From Afifella aestuarii (GTDB lineage: Bacteria; Pseudomonadota; Alphaproteobacteria; Rhizobiales; Afifellaceae), in contig NZ_SAUF01000001.1 of NCBI RefSeq assembly GCF_004023665.1, positions 496,001 through 560,000 on the forward strand: a DNA stretch of 64,000 nt. Reading direction: 5' to 3'. This document shows, one piece after another, positions 38,284-48,992 of this stretch. Below the pieces are notes generated by a model. That model had not been told where the DNA came from. It did no database searches and was given only the letters and a program-made list of their open reading frames with translations. The position numbers and the translations under genes are program-made. The first letter of the stretch is position 1, and every line of letters begins with the position of its first letter.

Positions 38284-39759
38284 ATGCTGCGTTCTGCCAA
38301 AGCCAAGAATGCCGAACTGATCGTGGAGGCTCTCGATCGTTCGCTCGCCATCATCGAATTTACGCCAAGCGGAGAGATCCTCACGGCCAATCGAAACTTC
38401 CTCGATTGTGTCGGCTATGAACTCAGCGAGATCGTCGGGAAACATCATTCGATGTTCGTCGACGCGATCTATCGGCAGAGCGAGGCGTACGAGCACTTCT
38501 GGCGCGATCTGGCGGCCGGTAAGTTCATGCAGGCGGAGTTCAAGCGTGTCGGCAAGGCGGGCGCGCGTATCTGGCTGCAGGCGACCTACAATCCCGTCAT
38601 GTCGAAGGGAAAGGTCGTCAAGATCGTCAAACTTGCGACCGACATCACCGAAAAGAAGCTGCAGACGGAGACCGATGCGGCCTGGCTTTCCGCCCTCAAC
38701 CGCTCGCAAGCGGTCATTCAATTCGATCTCTTCGGGACGATCGTCCACGCCAATGCGAATTTCCTGGAGGCGACCGGGTATTCTCTGGAGGAGATCGTCG
38801 GCAAGCATCACTCCATGTTCCTGGAAGCCAAGGAGCGCGAGAGCGCGGATTATCGCGAGTTCTGGAAAGCGCTGCGCAACGGCGAATTTCAGGCCGCCGA
38901 ATACCGCCGCTTCGGCAAGGGTGGCCGGGAAATCTGGATCCAGGCGACCTACAATCCGATTTTCGATGAGAATGGCGACGTCTGCGGCGTGGTGAAGTTC
39001 GCCACCCAGACCAACCGGGTCAAAGAGCGGCTGGAGCGGGAGGCCATTCAGAAGTCGATCGACGTCGATCTGGAGGCGATCCTCAAGGAGATCACCGACG
39101 CCAGCCAGCAGGCGACCTCCGCAGCGAGCGCCTCCACGCAGACCTCCACCAACGTCCAGGCGGTCGCCTCGGGCGCAGAGGAATTCGCCGCCTCGATCGA
39201 GGACATCGGTCGGCAGGTAGGTCATGCGCTGGAGATCACGGCAGCCGCCGTCGGCAAGGGCGATCGCGCCAATGCCATCGTCGGCGGGCTGTCGGAAGTG
39301 ACCCAGAGGATCGGCGACTTCGTCGGCCTCATCAACAGCATCGCCGCCCAGACGAACCTTCTTGCCCTCAATGCGACGATCGAGGCGGCGCGTGCCGGCG
39401 AGGCGGGCAAGGGTTTTGCCGTCGTCGCCTCCGAGGTGAAGCATCTCGCGGGTCAGACCGCCAAGGCCACGGACGACATCACCACGCAGATCGCGGCCGT
39501 TCAGGCGGTGACGGGCGAGGCGGCGGATGCGTTGAAGGAGATCACGGCGCTGGTCAGCGAGATCAACTCCATCTCCATCAGCATCTCTTCGTCGATGGAG
39601 GAGCAGTCCGCCGTGACCCGCGACATGGCCTCGAATATGGAGACGGCGTCCTTCGGCGTTACCACGATCACGGACAATATGGCTGCGATCGCCGCGGCGA
39701 CGCAGGGCGTGCGAAACTCCACCTATCAGGTCCGCGAAGCCTCCCGGATGATTGCCTGA
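38284..39759 (+). CDS. soluble chemoreceptor with two PAS domains
   Basis: The 491-residue protein has two tandem PAS domains (about residues 20-130 and 140-255; [27 protein letters not shown] and the repeat [23 protein letters not shown]) and then a methyl-accepting chemotaxis signalling domain whose hairpin tip is [33 protein letters not shown]. No membrane helix or signal peptide is visible, so it should sit in the cytoplasm. PAS domains of this kind often bind flavin, haem or small ligands; an energy or oxygen sensor is likely. No che genes lie nearby. It converges on hutC. Confidence 0.9.
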   Translation: MLRSAKAKNAELIVEALDRSLAIIEFTPSGEILTANRNFLDCVGYELSEIVGKHHSMFVDAIYRQSEAYEHFWRDLAAGKFMQAEFKRVGKAGARIWLQATYNPVMSKGKVVKIVKLATDITEKKLQTETDAAWLSALNRSQAVIQFDLFGTIVHANANFLEATGYSLEEIVGKHHSMFLEAKERESADYREFWKALRNGEFQAAEYRRFGKGGREIWIQATYNPIFDENGDVCGVVKFATQTNRVKERLEREAIQKSIDVDLEAILKEITDASQQATSAASASTQTSTNVQAVASGAEEFAASIEDIGRQVGHALEITAAAVGKGDRANAIVGGLSEVTQRIGDFVGLINSIAAQTNLLALNATIEAARAGEAGKGFAVVASEVKHLAGQTAKATDDITTQIAAVQAVTGEAADALKEITALVSEINSISISISSSMEEQSAVTRDMASNMETASFGVTTITDNMAAIAAATQGVRNSTYQVREASRMIA

Positions 39760-39767
39760 CGATGTCT

Positions 39768-40499
39768 CTAGGCTCCCTGGCGGAAACGGCCGGAGAGGAT
39801 GTGGCTGGAGCCCGGATAGACGAAGTTGGCGAAGGTGATCATGGTCTTGCCGCGCCAGGTGCGGCGTTCGACACTGAGGCAGGGCTCGTCATCGGCGATC
39901 TGAAGCAGACCGCCGGCCGTGCTGCCTGCGCGGATGGCGGCGATGCGGTGCTCGCCTTCGGTGTAGGAGACGTTTTCCAGAAGCCAGGGGCCCGGCGGAA
40001 TATCCTCGAACGGGATGCCGCGGGCTTCCGGTACGATGGTGAGATTGATCCAGCGGTCTTCGAGCGCGGCGGGCTTTGAACTTGCGAAATGCCGGCAATG
40101 GAGATGCAGGATCGGCGTTTCGGCTGCCACGCCGGTGGCAAGGCTCATCGCCGCGGACACGCGCGCTTCCTGGCGCTGCATCAATTCGTAACCATAATCC
40201 TCGCCCCGGGCCTCGATTTCGTGGCGGATGTCGCCGATCGAGGTGACGGCGTGTTCGCCGGCGCGCGGGGCGACAAAGCTGCCGACGCGGCGGCGGCGGG
40301 CGATCAGGCCCTGATCGGCAAGGGCCCTGAGCGCGCGGTTCACCGTCATGCGCGACGCGCCGAACGTCTCCATCAGGCTGACTTCCGGGGGAATGCGCTT
40401 TCCCGCTTCCCAGGAGCCGGAGAGAATCGGATCGGCGATCGCCCGGCGGATCTGGTCGTGGAGCGGGCCTTCGCCGTCGAGCTTCAACTCCGCCGTCAT
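39768..40499 (-). CDS. hutC: histidine utilisation repressor
   Basis: The 243-residue GntR/HutC regulator has an N-terminal winged helix (about residues 10-75, GKRIPPEVSLMETFGASRMTVNRALRALADQGLI) and a C-terminal UTRA ligand domain (about 95-240). HutC represses hut genes and is released by urocanate. The start overlaps the hutF stop by ATGA. Its operator is probably the box at 41872-41887 between hutF and hutI, giving control of both transcripts and of itself. Confidence 0.93.
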   Translation of the reverse strand: MTAELKLDGEGPLHDQIRRAIADPILSGSWEAGKRIPPEVSLMETFGASRMTVNRALRALADQGLIARRRRVGSFVAPRAGEHAVTSIGDIRHEIEARGEDYGYELMQRQEARVSAAMSLATGVAAETPILHLHCRHFASSKPAALEDRWINLTIVPEARGIPFEDIPPGPWLLENVSYTEGEHRIAAIRAGSTAGGLLQIADDEPCLSVERRTWRGKTMITFANFVYPGSSHILSGRFRQGA

Positions 40500-41854
40500 G
40501 AGACGAGCCGGCGCATCGTCTCGGCAAAACGCTCCCGGATTTCCGTGCGGGCGACGTGGCGGCCGGATTCCACCTTCTTCTCGCCGCCGACATAGACGTC
40601 GGCGATCGCGGCGGGACCGCCCGCAAAGATGTAGCTGTCGAGAAGGCGATCCTCGTCGCGTCCGACGAGGGTCGGATGGTCTTGGTCGAGGACCACGATA
40701 TCGGCGCGGCATCCGACTTCCAGACGACCGATCGGGCGGGCGAGCACCTGCGCCCCGCCTGCGGCGGCACCCTCATAGAGACGGCGGCCGGTGGAGAGGG
40801 CGGGGTCGCCGAGGACGTTTCTCGCGCGCTCCTTGAGGCGCTGCGAATATTCCAGCATGCGCAGTTCCTCGGCCGCACTGATCAGGACGTTGCTGTCGCT
40901 GCCGACGCCGAAAGCGCCTGAGGCGGCCAGAAAACGGGTGCCGTCGAAAATGCCGTCGCCGAGGCTCGCTTCGGTGATCGGGCAAAGGCCCGCCACCGCG
41001 CCAGATCGTGCCAGCCCTTCGGTTTCTTTCGGCAGCATATGCGTGGCGTGGACGAGGCACCAGCGGCGGTCGAGCGCCACATTGTCGAGGAGCCATTCGA
41101 CCGGACGGGCGCCAAGGGCCGCCACGCATTCCTCGACCTCTTTCGTCTGTTCGGCAGCATGGATGTGGAACGGGCCGGAGGGACAAAGTGCCAGAACGTC
41201 GTCGAACATCTCTGGCCTGATGGCGCGTAGCGAATGTGGCGCGATGCCGAGTTGGGCATCCGGGAGCGTCGCAAGATGGGTGCGGGAGGCTTCGAGAAGC
41301 CGGGCGAAGCGTTCCGGGTCGTTGCCGAAGCGAAGCTGCGCCGGGCTGAGCGGCTCGCCGGCAAAACCGTTCTCGCCATAAAAGACGGGGAGAAGCGTCA
41401 GGCCGATGCCGGTCGCGCGCGTCGCCTCGACGATGCGGCCGGCCATTTCGGCGATGTCGTCATAGGCGGACCCGCCCGGCGCATGGTGGAGATAATGGAA
41501 TTCGCCGAGCGCTGTGAAGCCGCCTTCGAGCATTTCCACGCAGGCCTCCGCCGCGATCGCCTCCACGTCGTCCGGCGTCAGGCGCTCCAGGAAGGAATAC
41601 ATCACCTCGCGCCAGCTCCAGAAGGAATCGGCTGTCTCGCCGCGCCGTTCGGCAAGCCCCGCCATGCCGCGCTGGAAGCAATGGCTGTGCAGGTTCGGCA
41701 GGCCGGGGAGGGCGATGCCGGAGGCGGGGCTGCCGTCGCTTTGACCCGTCTCGATTTTTGCGATGGCGCCATCCTCGGCGACGTCGATCGCGACATTGTC
41801 GGCCCAGCCGGTCGGCAACAGAGCCTTGTCGAAACGGAGCTTGATCATCGGCAT
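40496..41854 (-). CDS. hutF: formimidoylglutamate deiminase
   Basis: The 452-residue amidohydrolase has the metal site PNLHSHCFQRGMAGLAE, the SFWSWRE segment, HIHAAEQTKEVEEC and SDSNVLISAAEELRMLEYSQRL, all as in HutF. It converts N-formimino-glutamate to N-formylglutamate and ammonia, which HutG then deformylates. Two near starts (41854 and 41848) exist; the first is used. It is divergent from hutI across 53 bases and co-transcribed with hutC. Confidence 0.95.
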   Translation of the reverse strand: MPMIKLRFDKALLPTGWADNVAIDVAEDGAIAKIETGQSDGSPASGIALPGLPNLHSHCFQRGMAGLAERRGETADSFWSWREVMYSFLERLTPDDVEAIAAEACVEMLEGGFTALGEFHYLHHAPGGSAYDDIAEMAGRIVEATRATGIGLTLLPVFYGENGFAGEPLSPAQLRFGNDPERFARLLEASRTHLATLPDAQLGIAPHSLRAIRPEMFDDVLALCPSGPFHIHAAEQTKEVEECVAALGARPVEWLLDNVALDRRWCLVHATHMLPKETEGLARSGAVAGLCPITEASLGDGIFDGTRFLAASGAFGVGSDSNVLISAAEELRMLEYSQRLKERARNVLGDPALSTGRRLYEGAAAGGAQVLARPIGRLEVGCRADIVVLDQDHPTLVGRDEDRLLDSYIFAGGPAAIADVYVGGEKKVESGRHVARTEIRERFAETMRRLVS

Positions 41855-41871
41855 TGTCCTCGCTAATCCTT

Positions 41872-41887
41872 ATTTGTATAGACAAAT
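41872..41887. promoter_or_regulatory. HutC operator in the hutF-hutI gap
   Basis: The 16-base inverted repeat ATTTGT-ATAG-ACAAAT (6-base arms exact, 4-base centre) sits between hutF and hutI starts. It matches the published HutC consensus form TTGTAtaxACAA. One site in a 53-base gap can block both divergent promoters. Confidence 0.75.
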
Positions 41888-41907
41888 GATGAGAGCGAGG
41901 GAAGAGC

Positions 41908-43137
41908 TTGGCTGAACCTGTCGATCGTCTCTGGCGCAATGCGCGCATCGCCACGCTGGAACCCGGATCCGGCGCCGGATCGGGTGATGGCGCGCTCGGC
42001 ATCATCGAAGGTGGCGCGCTCGCCACGAAAGACGGCAAGATCGTCTTCGTCGGCCGCGAGGGCGACATGCCTGCCGTCGCCGCCCAAGAAACGATCGACT
42101 GCGAAGGCCGGTTCATTCTTCCGGGCCTCATCGACTGCCACACGCATCTCGTTCATGGCGGCAACCGCGCCGCGGAATGGGAAATGCGGCTGAAGGGCGA
42201 GAGCTATGAGGCGATCGCCAAGGCCGGCGGCGGCATCGTCTCGACAGTCTCCGCGACGCGCGCCGCCTCGGAAGACGATCTCGTCCAATCGGCGCTGCCG
42301 CGCCTCGACACGCTCCTTGCCGAGGGCGTGACCACGATCGAGGTGAAATCCGGCTACGGGCTCAATCCGGACGACGAAGTGAAGATGTTGCGGGCCGCAG
42401 GCCGGCTCGCGGAGCTCCGGGACGTCGATGTGGTCCGCACCTTCCTCGGCGCGCATGCGTTGCCGCCGGAGGCGGAGGGCGACAAGGATGCCTATATTGC
42501 CGAGGTCTGCGAGCAGCAGCTGCCGCAGGTGGCGGCGGAAAAGCTCGCCGATGCGGTCGACGGCTTTTGCGAGGGGATCGCCTTCTCGCCGGAGCAGATC
42601 GCCAAAGTCTTCGACGCCGCCAAAGGTTTCGGTCTGCCTCTGCGCCTCCATGCCGAACAGCTTTCCGATCTCGGCGGGGCCGCACTGGCCGCAAGCTATG
42701 GCGCGCTCTCGGCCGACCATCTGGAATATCTGGGCGATGACGGCATTGCCGCGATGGCCAAGGCGGGCACGGTCGCCGTGCTCCTGCCCGGCGCCTATTA
42801 CTTCCTGCGCGAAAAGCAGTCTCCGCCGGTTGCCGCCTTGCGCGCGGCGGGCGTGCCGATCGCGATCGCGACCGATTGCAATCCCGGCACCTCGCCGATG
42901 ACCTCCCTCACGCTCACCATGAACATGGCCTGCACGCTCTTCCGTCTCACCCCGGAAGAGGCGATCGCCGGCGTCACCCGCGAAGCCGCGAAGGCCCTCG
43001 GGCTGGCGGCGCGGATCGGCACGCTGGCCGAAGGAAAGGACTGCGATCTTGCGATTTTTGACATCGAGCATCCGGCCGAGCTCGCCTACCGCATCGGCTT
43101 CAATCCGTTGTGGCAGCGTGTGAGGCAGGGACGATGA
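41908..43137 (+). CDS. hutI: imidazolonepropionase
   Basis: The 409-residue amidohydrolase has [27 protein letters not shown] (metal ligands H-x-H), [24 protein letters not shown] and [14 protein letters not shown], the HutI pattern. It hydrolyses imidazolone-5-propionate to N-formimino-glutamate. The start is TTG at 41908 with GAGGGAAG upstream. Its stop overlaps hutH by ATGA. Confidence 0.95.
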   Translation: MAEPVDRLWRNARIATLEPGSGAGSGDGALGIIEGGALATKDGKIVFVGREGDMPAVAAQETIDCEGRFILPGLIDCHTHLVHGGNRAAEWEMRLKGESYEAIAKAGGGIVSTVSATRAASEDDLVQSALPRLDTLLAEGVTTIEVKSGYGLNPDDEVKMLRAAGRLAELRDVDVVRTFLGAHALPPEAEGDKDAYIAEVCEQQLPQVAAEKLADAVDGFCEGIAFSPEQIAKVFDAAKGFGLPLRLHAEQLSDLGGAALAASYGALSADHLEYLGDDGIAAMAKAGTVAVLLPGAYYFLREKQSPPVAALRAAGVPIAIATDCNPGTSPMTSLTLTMNMACTLFRLTPEEAIAGVTREAAKALGLAARIGTLAEGKDCDLAIFDIEHPAELAYRIGFNPLWQRVRQGR

Positions 43138-44675
43138 CAAAGCTTACTTTGACGCCGGGTGCCGTCACCCTCGCCGAGCTTGAACGCCTTTACCGCGACG
43201 GTCTCGATGCCGAGCTCGACCGGGCCTGCCGCCCGGCTGTGGAAGCCTCGCAGGAGCAGGTGCAAAAGGCGGCCGCCGGCGAGGCTGCCGTCTATGGCAT
43301 CAATACGGGCTTTGGGAAGCTCGCCTCGACGCGGATTGCCCCGGCGGACACGGCGCAGCTGCAGCGCAATCTCATCCTGTCGCATTGCTGCGGCGTGGGC
43401 GAGGCGCTGCCGGCGCCGATCGTGCGGCTGATGATGGCGCTGAAGCTCTTGTCGCTCGGACGCGGCGCCTCCGGCGTGCGCTGGGAGATCATCGCCTGTC
43501 TCGAAGACATGATGGCGAAGAACGTCGTTCCCGTGGTGCCGCGGCAGGGCTCGGTCGGCGCCTCCGGCGATCTGGCGCCGCTCGCCCATATGACGGCGGT
43601 GATGATCGGCGAGGGCGAGGCGGTCTATGACGGTGCGCGCATGGAAGGCGGCGCGGCCATGCGCGCGGCGGGGCTTCAGCCCGTCGTGCTCGGTCCGAAG
43701 GAAGGCCTCGCGCTCATCAACGGCACGCAATGTTCGACCGCGATGGCGCTTGCGGGTCTCTTCGGCGCCTGGCGCGCGGGTCTCACCTCGCTGGTGACGG
43801 GCGCGCTTTCCACCGATGCGGCGATGGGGTCTGCCGCGCCCTTCCGCGAAGAAATGCACACGCTGCGCGGCCAGCCGGGGCAGATCGCGGCGGCTGCGAC
43901 GCTGCGGGCGCTGATGGCCGATTCCGAAATTCGCGAATCGCACCGCGAAGGCGACGAACGCGTGCAGGACCCGTACTGCCTCAGATGTCAGCCGCAGGTC
44001 GCCGGCGCCTGTCTCGACCTTTTGCGCCAGGCCGGCAATACGCTCAGGATCGAGGCGAATGCCGCGACCGACAATCCGCTCGTTTTGACCGAGAGCGGCG
44101 ACATCGTTTCCGGCGGCAATTTCCACGCCGAGCCGGTGGCATTCGCGGCCGATCAGATCGCCCTAGCGATCGCCGAACTCGGTTCGATCGCGCAGCGGCG
44201 CATCGCCATGCTGGTCAATCCGACGCTCTCCTTCGGCCTTCCCGCCTTCCTGACGCCGAAGCCCGGTTTGAATTCGGGCTTCATGATCGCCGAAGTGACG
44301 GCGGCGGCGCTGATGAGCGAGAACAAGCAGCGCGCCAATCCCTGTTCGACGGATTCCACGCCGACGAGTGCCGACCAGGAAGACCATGTCTCCATGGCCG
44401 CGCATGGGGCGCGGCGGCTCGGACCCATGAACCACAATCTTTCGCGCATCATCGGCATCGAATGGCTGGTGGCGGCGCAGGGCGTGGAACTGCGTGCGCC
44501 GCTTCAGACCTCGCGCGCTTTGCAGACGGCGCTGGCGCGGCTGCGTGATGCGGTGCCGGCGCTCGACGATGATCGCTATCTTGCGCCCGATCTCGGTGCG
44601 GCGGCGGGCCTCGTGGAAGCGGGCGCGGCGCTCGATGCATGCCGGGACGTGGCATTTCCCGATCTGGAGGCTTGA
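43134..44675 (+). CDS. hutH: histidine ammonia-lyase
   Basis: The 513-residue protein has the MIO-forming Ala143-Ser144-Gly145 in [31 protein letters not shown], and the C-terminal [17 protein letters not shown]. It eliminates ammonia from histidine to urocanate, first step of the hut pathway. ATG at 43134 overlaps the hutI stop; a few residues upstream in frame are discounted for that reason. Confidence 0.97.
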   Translation: MTKLTLTPGAVTLAELERLYRDGLDAELDRACRPAVEASQEQVQKAAAGEAAVYGINTGFGKLASTRIAPADTAQLQRNLILSHCCGVGEALPAPIVRLMMALKLLSLGRGASGVRWEIIACLEDMMAKNVVPVVPRQGSVGASGDLAPLAHMTAVMIGEGEAVYDGARMEGGAAMRAAGLQPVVLGPKEGLALINGTQCSTAMALAGLFGAWRAGLTSLVTGALSTDAAMGSAAPFREEMHTLRGQPGQIAAAATLRALMADSEIRESHREGDERVQDPYCLRCQPQVAGACLDLLRQAGNTLRIEANAATDNPLVLTESGDIVSGGNFHAEPVAFAADQIALAIAELGSIAQRRIAMLVNPTLSFGLPAFLTPKPGLNSGFMIAEVTAAALMSENKQRANPCSTDSTPTSADQEDHVSMAAHGARRLGPMNHNLSRIIGIEWLVAAQGVELRAPLQTSRALQTALARLRDAVPALDDDRYLAPDLGAAAGLVEAGAALDACRDVAFPDLEA

Positions 44676-44678
44676 TCC

Positions 44679-45482
44679 TTGCGCGATTTCATCACCGTCG
44701 GACGCGGCGGCTCACCGCTCATCCTGTCTTTCCCGCATACGGGAACGGCGATCCCGCCCGAGCTCGAGACGCGGCTCGTCAGCCGCGAGCGGGCCATCCT
44801 CGACACCGATTGGTGGATCGACCGGCTCTATGGCCCGATCGCCAAGCAGCTCGATGCGAGCATCGTGCACACCGTGATGTCGCGCAGCGTCATCGACGTC
44901 AACCGCGACCCGTCGGGCGTCTCGCTCTATCCCGGGCAGGCGACGACGGGGCTGGTGCCGACCGAAACCTTTGATGGCGAGCCGCTTTATCGCCCCGGCG
45001 AAGAGCCGGATCCGGCGGAGATCGACGTGCGGCGCGAGAGCTGGTTCGCGCCCTATCATGCAGCTCTCGAAGCTGAGATCGCCCGCGTGAAGAGCCGGCA
45101 CGGCTTCGCCGTCCTCTACGACTGCCATTCCATCCGCTCCGTCATCCCGCGGCTTTTCGAGGGCGAATTGCCGGTCTTCAATCTCGGCACCAATGAAGGG
45201 GCGAGCTGCGCGCCCGAGATGCAGGCGGCCGTCGCCGATGTCTGCGCCGCTTCGGATTTTCCGAGCATCGTCAACGGCCGCTTCAAGGGCGGCTGGATCA
45301 CCCGCCATTACGGCCGGCCGGACGAGCGCGTGCACGCGCTGCAGATGGAGCTCGCCTGCCGCGGCTACATGGACGAAGACCCCGTCGCCTGGAACGAGGA
45401 GAAGGCCGAGGCCATGCGGTCGGTCCTGACCAAAGCCCTGACTGCCCTCCTCGTGGCGGCCAAAACCAAGGAACAGAGCTGA
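44679..45482 (+). CDS. hutG: N-formylglutamate deformylase
   Basis: The 267-residue protein has [45 protein letters not shown] and [12 protein letters not shown], the HutG/FGase pattern with metal-binding His/Glu residues. It releases formate and glutamate. TTG at 44679 follows hutH by 3 bases and has GGAGG upstream. HutG with HutF defines the five-step route; no formiminoglutamase (arginase-like HutG) is present. Confidence 0.93.
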   Translation: MRDFITVGRGGSPLILSFPHTGTAIPPELETRLVSRERAILDTDWWIDRLYGPIAKQLDASIVHTVMSRSVIDVNRDPSGVSLYPGQATTGLVPTETFDGEPLYRPGEEPDPAEIDVRRESWFAPYHAALEAEIARVKSRHGFAVLYDCHSIRSVIPRLFEGELPVFNLGTNEGASCAPEMQAAVADVCAASDFPSIVNGRFKGGWITRHYGRPDERVHALQMELACRGYMDEDPVAWNEEKAEAMRSVLTKALTALLVAAKTKEQS

Positions 45483-45486
45483 GCAC

Positions 45487-47157
45487 ATGAACCGTCTCGA
45501 CAACGCCCGCAAGATTTCGAGCCCGCGGGGAACCGAGCTCACGGCCAAATCCTGGCTGACCGAAGCGCCGATGCGCATGCTGATGAACAATCTCGACCAG
45601 GAGGTCGCCGAAAAGCCGGAAAGCCTCGTCGTCTATGGCGGCATCGGGCGCGCGGCGCGCGACTGGGAGTCCTTCGACCGCATCGTGTCGACGCTGAAGG
45701 AGCTCGAAGCCGACGAGACGCTGCTCGTCCAATCGGGCAAGCCGGTCGGTGTCTTCCGCACGCATGAAGACGCGCCGCGAGTTCTGATCGCCAATTCCAA
45801 TCTCGTGCCGGCCTTCGCCAATTGGGAGCATTTCAATAAGCTCGATCGGGCCGGGCTGATGATGTACGGCCAGATGACGGCCGGCTCGTGGATCTATATC
45901 GGCACGCAGGGCATCGTTCAGGGCACCTACGAGACGTTTGCGGAGATGGGCCGCCAGCATTACGGCGGCGATCTCTCCGGCCGCTGGATCCTGACCGGCG
46001 GGCTCGGCGGCATGGGCGGCGCGCAGCCGCTCGCCGCCACGATGGCCGGCGCCTCGATGCTCGCCGTCGAATGCCAGCAGAGCCGCATCGAGTTCCGCAA
46101 GCGCACCGGCTATGTCGACGAGATGACGCAGGATCTCGACGAGGCGCTCGCGATGATCGAGCGCGCCTCCAAGGAGAAGAAGGCGATCTCCGTCGGGCTT
46201 CTCGGCAATGCCTCTGAGGTGTTCCCTGAGCTTCTGCGCCGCGGCGTCCGCCCGGATGCCGTCACCGATCAGACCTCGGCACATGATCCGCTCAATGGCT
46301 ATCTGCCGGCCGGGTGGACGCTCGGCGAATGGGAAGAGCGGCGCGAGAGCGACCCTGAAGCCGTCGAAAAGGCGGCGAAGGACTCCATGCGGGCACAGGT
46401 GGAAGCCATGCTCGGCTGGTGGGACCAGGGCGTGCCGGTCGTCGATTACGGCAACAACATCCGCCAGCGTGCCAAGGAAGTGGGGCTCGAACGCGCCTTC
46501 GACTTTCCGGGCTTCGTGCCGGCCTATATCCGCCCGCTCTTCTGCCGCGGCATCGGGCCGTTCCGCTGGGCCGCACTTTCCGGCAACCCGGAAGACATCT
46601 TCAAGACCGACGCGAAGGTGAAGGAGCTCCTGCCGGACGACAAGCACCTGCACAACTGGCTCGACATGGCGAGGGAGCGCATCCACTTCCAGGGTCTGCC
46701 GTCGCGCATCTGCTGGGTCGGGCTCGGAGACCGCGACCGACTCGGTCTCGCCTTCAACGAGATGGTGGCGAAGGGTGAACTGGAAGCGCCGGTCGTCATC
46801 GGCCGCGATCATCTCGATTCCGGCTCCGTCGCTTCGCCGAACCGCGAGACGGAATCGATGCGGGACGGCTCGGACGCGGTCTCCGACTGGCCGCTCCTCA
46901 ATGCGCTTCTCAATTGCGCTTCCGGCGCGACCTGGGTGTCGATCCATCATGGCGGCGGCGTCGGCATGGGCTGGTCGCAGCATTCCGGCCAGGTGATCGT
47001 CTGCGACGGCAGCGAGGCCGCGGCGCGGCGGATTTCACGGGTTTTGTGGAACGACCCGGCGACCGGCGTCATGCGTCATGCCGATGCGGGCTATGAAGAG
47101 GCGCTCGCCTGCGCCCGCGAGAAGGGCCTGAAGCTGCCGGGGATTTTGGGCAGCTGA
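45487..47157 (+). CDS. hutU: urocanate hydratase
   Basis: The 556-residue protein has [26 protein letters not shown], the NAD-binding [36 protein letters not shown] and the Cys-containing active site around [22 protein letters not shown]. It hydrates urocanate to imidazolone propionate. It begins 4 bases after hutG and is followed by a strong terminator. Confidence 0.97.
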   Translation: MNRLDNARKISSPRGTELTAKSWLTEAPMRMLMNNLDQEVAEKPESLVVYGGIGRAARDWESFDRIVSTLKELEADETLLVQSGKPVGVFRTHEDAPRVLIANSNLVPAFANWEHFNKLDRAGLMMYGQMTAGSWIYIGTQGIVQGTYETFAEMGRQHYGGDLSGRWILTGGLGGMGGAQPLAATMAGASMLAVECQQSRIEFRKRTGYVDEMTQDLDEALAMIERASKEKKAISVGLLGNASEVFPELLRRGVRPDAVTDQTSAHDPLNGYLPAGWTLGEWEERRESDPEAVEKAAKDSMRAQVEAMLGWWDQGVPVVDYGNNIRQRAKEVGLERAFDFPGFVPAYIRPLFCRGIGPFRWAALSGNPEDIFKTDAKVKELLPDDKHLHNWLDMARERIHFQGLPSRICWVGLGDRDRLGLAFNEMVAKGELEAPVVIGRDHLDSGSVASPNRETESMRDGSDAVSDWPLLNALLNCASGATWVSIHHGGGVGMGWSQHSGQVIVCDGSEAAARRISRVLWNDPATGVMRHADAGYEEALACAREKGLKLPGILGS

Positions 47158-47179
47158 GGTCTCAACTCACGAGAGATCG

Positions 47180-47209
47180 AAAAGGCGGGCTGCGGCCCGC
47201 CTTTTCTTT
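47180..47209 (+). terminator. intrinsic terminator of the hutIHGU operon
   Basis: AAAGGCGGGC (47181-47190) pairs with GCCCGCCTTT (47195-47204) around a TGCG loop, followed by a T-rich run. It lies 23 bases past the hutU stop, a typical Rho-independent terminator that may also serve the convergent GFA gene. Confidence 0.88.
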
Positions 47210-47239
47210 GCGTGCGGTTTCGTGGACTCCAGCCGATCG

Positions 47240-47731
47240 TCACTCCACCCAGAGGTCGCGGCTCTTGTGCCAGCCTTCGAGCGATTCCTCCGGGTACACG
47301 TCGAAGGTCTGATCGTTCGGGCCGATATCGGGCACGACCCAGTTCGCCTTCGAGCCGAGCATCAGATGCACGCGTTCCGGCGGGATCGGCAGTTCGCTGT
47401 CGATTGCCGAGGCGAAGGGATGGATGAGTTCCGGCCAGGTCGGGTCGAACAGCCAGAGGGCGGTGGCGCAATGGCGGCAGAAATTGCGTTCCCCGGTCGA
47501 GATCTCGCAATGGCCGCCGCGATCGATTTCGGCGCGGAAGATCTCAATCGCCTCGCGGCCTTCCACTTTGAGCGTCGCGGCAATGCCGCCGAGATTGATG
47601 GCGTAACCGCCGCCGCCCGCCGTCTTGCGGCAGATGGAGCAATAGCAGAGCTGATAGGGCTGAGGCGTGTGGCTTTCGACGGAAAAGTGCACCGCGCCGC
47701 AGCGGCACGAGCCTTTCAGGGTCATTGGCAT
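47240..47731 (-). CDS. GFA (glutathione-dependent formaldehyde-activating) family protein
   Basis: The 163-residue protein has SCRCGAVHF near the N-terminus, LCYCSICRKTAGGGG near residues 30-40 and NFCRHCATALWLF near 85-95, the zinc-binding CxCG, CxxC and CxxC set of the GFA/Mss4-like fold. In some members this binds glutathione and formaldehyde; here the function is open. ATG at 47731 has GAGGAG upstream. It converges on hutU. Confidence 0.9.
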   Translation of the reverse strand: MPMTLKGSCRCGAVHFSVESHTPQPYQLCYCSICRKTAGGGGYAINLGGIAATLKVEGREAIEIFRAEIDRGGHCEISTGERNFCRHCATALWLFDPTWPELIHPFASAIDSELPIPPERVHLMLGSKANWVVPDIGPNDQTFDVYPEESLEGWHKSRDLWVE

Positions 47732-48077
47732 GGCGGTCTCCTCGTAAAGGGCCTTGTTTCACTCCGGCATCTAGGACGGCGCGGCGCCGTCGCGAGGGGA
47801 GGGCATGGCGCCGCCGCCTTTGAGCGCCCTGCGCCCCCGCCACGCCTCGTGCCTGCAGGCCCGACCGCTGCGGCTTGATGCGTCGCGTTGGGGGCTCCGG
47901 TTCGGAAGCCGGCAAAGTCAATGATTTCGCGGCGTTTGGCGCCTTGCCTCCTTGCAACTCTTGCCACAATCATTTCATAACGACGCGTTGCAGCACCCCA
48001 GAGGACGGACCTCATGCAGCCTTTGCCGGTGACGCTTTGATTGTCCGCAACCTCGTTGTTCCATTCAGGATGATGAC
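47732..48077. other. 346-base gap upstream of phyR
   Basis: I find no nepR, no ecfG and no RNA gene. A possible promoter for phyR is TTGCAA at 47952-47957 and CATAAC at 47976-47981, 18 bases apart. I do not see an EcfG-type GGAAC...CGTT site reading toward phyR. Confidence 0.4.
47952..47981 (+). promoter_or_regulatory. candidate promoter of phyR
   Basis: TTGCAA and CATAAC with 18-base spacing, about 96 bases before the phyR ATG. Housekeeping-type and moderate quality. Confidence 0.3.
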
Positions 48078-48860
48078 ATGTCGCTAGTCGCCAACACCGC
48101 GCCCCACCTTCCTTATCTGCGTCGCTTCGCCCGCGCATTGACGGGCGGGCAGAAGAGCGGAGATGCCTATGTGGTTTCCGTGCTGGAGGCGCTCGTCGAG
48201 GATCCCGATTCCTTCAATTCCGATAACGACCCGCGCGTCGAGCTTTTCAAAGCCTTCTGCCGCTACTGGAATTCGGTCGATATCAACCTGAAGGAAGACA
48301 CGGTCGATCCGGTTGGCGACCCGTCCGTGCGGCGGCTCGAGGCGATCACGCCGCTGCCGCGCCAGGCCTTTCTGTTGATGTCGGTGGAAGATTTTTCCGC
48401 CGGCGAGACGGCCGAAATTCTCGGCAAGTCGGAAGAAGAGGTCTCCCGCCTCGTCGACCAGGCCGGTCGCGAAATCGCCGAGCAGGTGGCGACCGACGTC
48501 CTCATCATCGAGGACGAGCCGCTGATCGCCATGGACATCGAAACCCTGGTGAAGACGCTCGGCCACAGCGTGACCGGTGTCGCCCGCACGCATTCCGAAG
48601 CGATCAAGGCGGTGGAAGAGCATCGCCCGGGACTGGTTCTCGCCGATATTCAGCTCGCCGACGGCAGCTCCGGCCTCGATGCCGTCAATGAAATGCTGCA
48701 GTCGTTTTCCGTGCCCGTCGTCTTCATCACCGCCTATCCGGAGCGGCTTTTGACCGGCGAGCGGCCGGAACCGGCCTTCCTCATCACCAAGCCGTTCCAG
48801 CCGGACACGGTCAAGGCGGTGATCAGCCAGGCTTTGTTCTTCGAGCGCCGCGCGAGCTAG
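48078..48860 (+). CDS. phyR: general stress response regulator PhyR
   Basis: The 260-residue protein joins an N-terminal sigma-factor-like (EcfG-mimic) domain (about residues 5-135, with LTPLPRQAFLLMSVEDFSAGETAEILG as sigma4-like part) to a C-terminal receiver (141-258), with DVLIIEDEPLIAMD, Asp190 as phosphoacceptor in LADIQL, and the FITAYPERL loop. On phosphorylation PhyR takes the anti-sigma factor NepR away from EcfG. NepR and EcfG genes are not in this window. A candidate stress sRNA and an HWE histidine kinase follow it. Confidence 0.95.
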   Translation: MSLVANTAPHLPYLRRFARALTGGQKSGDAYVVSVLEALVEDPDSFNSDNDPRVELFKAFCRYWNSVDINLKEDTVDPVGDPSVRRLEAITPLPRQAFLLMSVEDFSAGETAEILGKSEEEVSRLVDQAGREIAEQVATDVLIIEDEPLIAMDIETLVKTLGHSVTGVARTHSEAIKAVEEHRPGLVLADIQLADGSSGLDAVNEMLQSFSVPVVFITAYPERLLTGERPEPAFLITKPFQPDTVKAVISQALFFERRAS

Positions 48861-48870
48861 GTGCGAGGCG

Positions 48871-48899
48871 GCCGGAGGGGGCTCAGAACCCCGTCCGGC
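48871..48899 (+). terminator. hairpin after phyR
   Basis: GCCGGA (48871-48876) and TCCGGC (48894-48899) enclose GGGG/CCCC around a 7-base loop, starting 11 bases past the phyR stop. No direct U-tract follows, so termination is probable but not certain. Confidence 0.4.
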
Positions 48900-48961
48900 G
48901 CGAGGGCGCGCGCGCTGCAGGCGGCCTTCGCGAAAAAAATCGCAGCCCGTCGTTTTTTTTC

Positions 48962-48986
48962 GGAACCTTCCTTCGAACCCGCCGTT
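48962..48986 (+). promoter_or_regulatory. EcfG-type general stress promoter
   Basis: GGAAC (48962-48966) and CGTT (48983-48986), separated by 16 bases, match the EcfG consensus GGAAC-N16/17-cGTT of alphaproteobacteria. It reads away from phyR toward the hairpin RNA and, after a terminator, the histidine kinase. The only such match I noticed between genes in this window. Confidence 0.7.
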
Positions 48987-48992
48987 GTGGGT

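Noticed and set aside
47875-48087. 70-residue frame before phyR considered as NepR
   Set aside because: It lacks the two helices and conserved core of NepR, contains scattered cysteines, and has no ribosome site.
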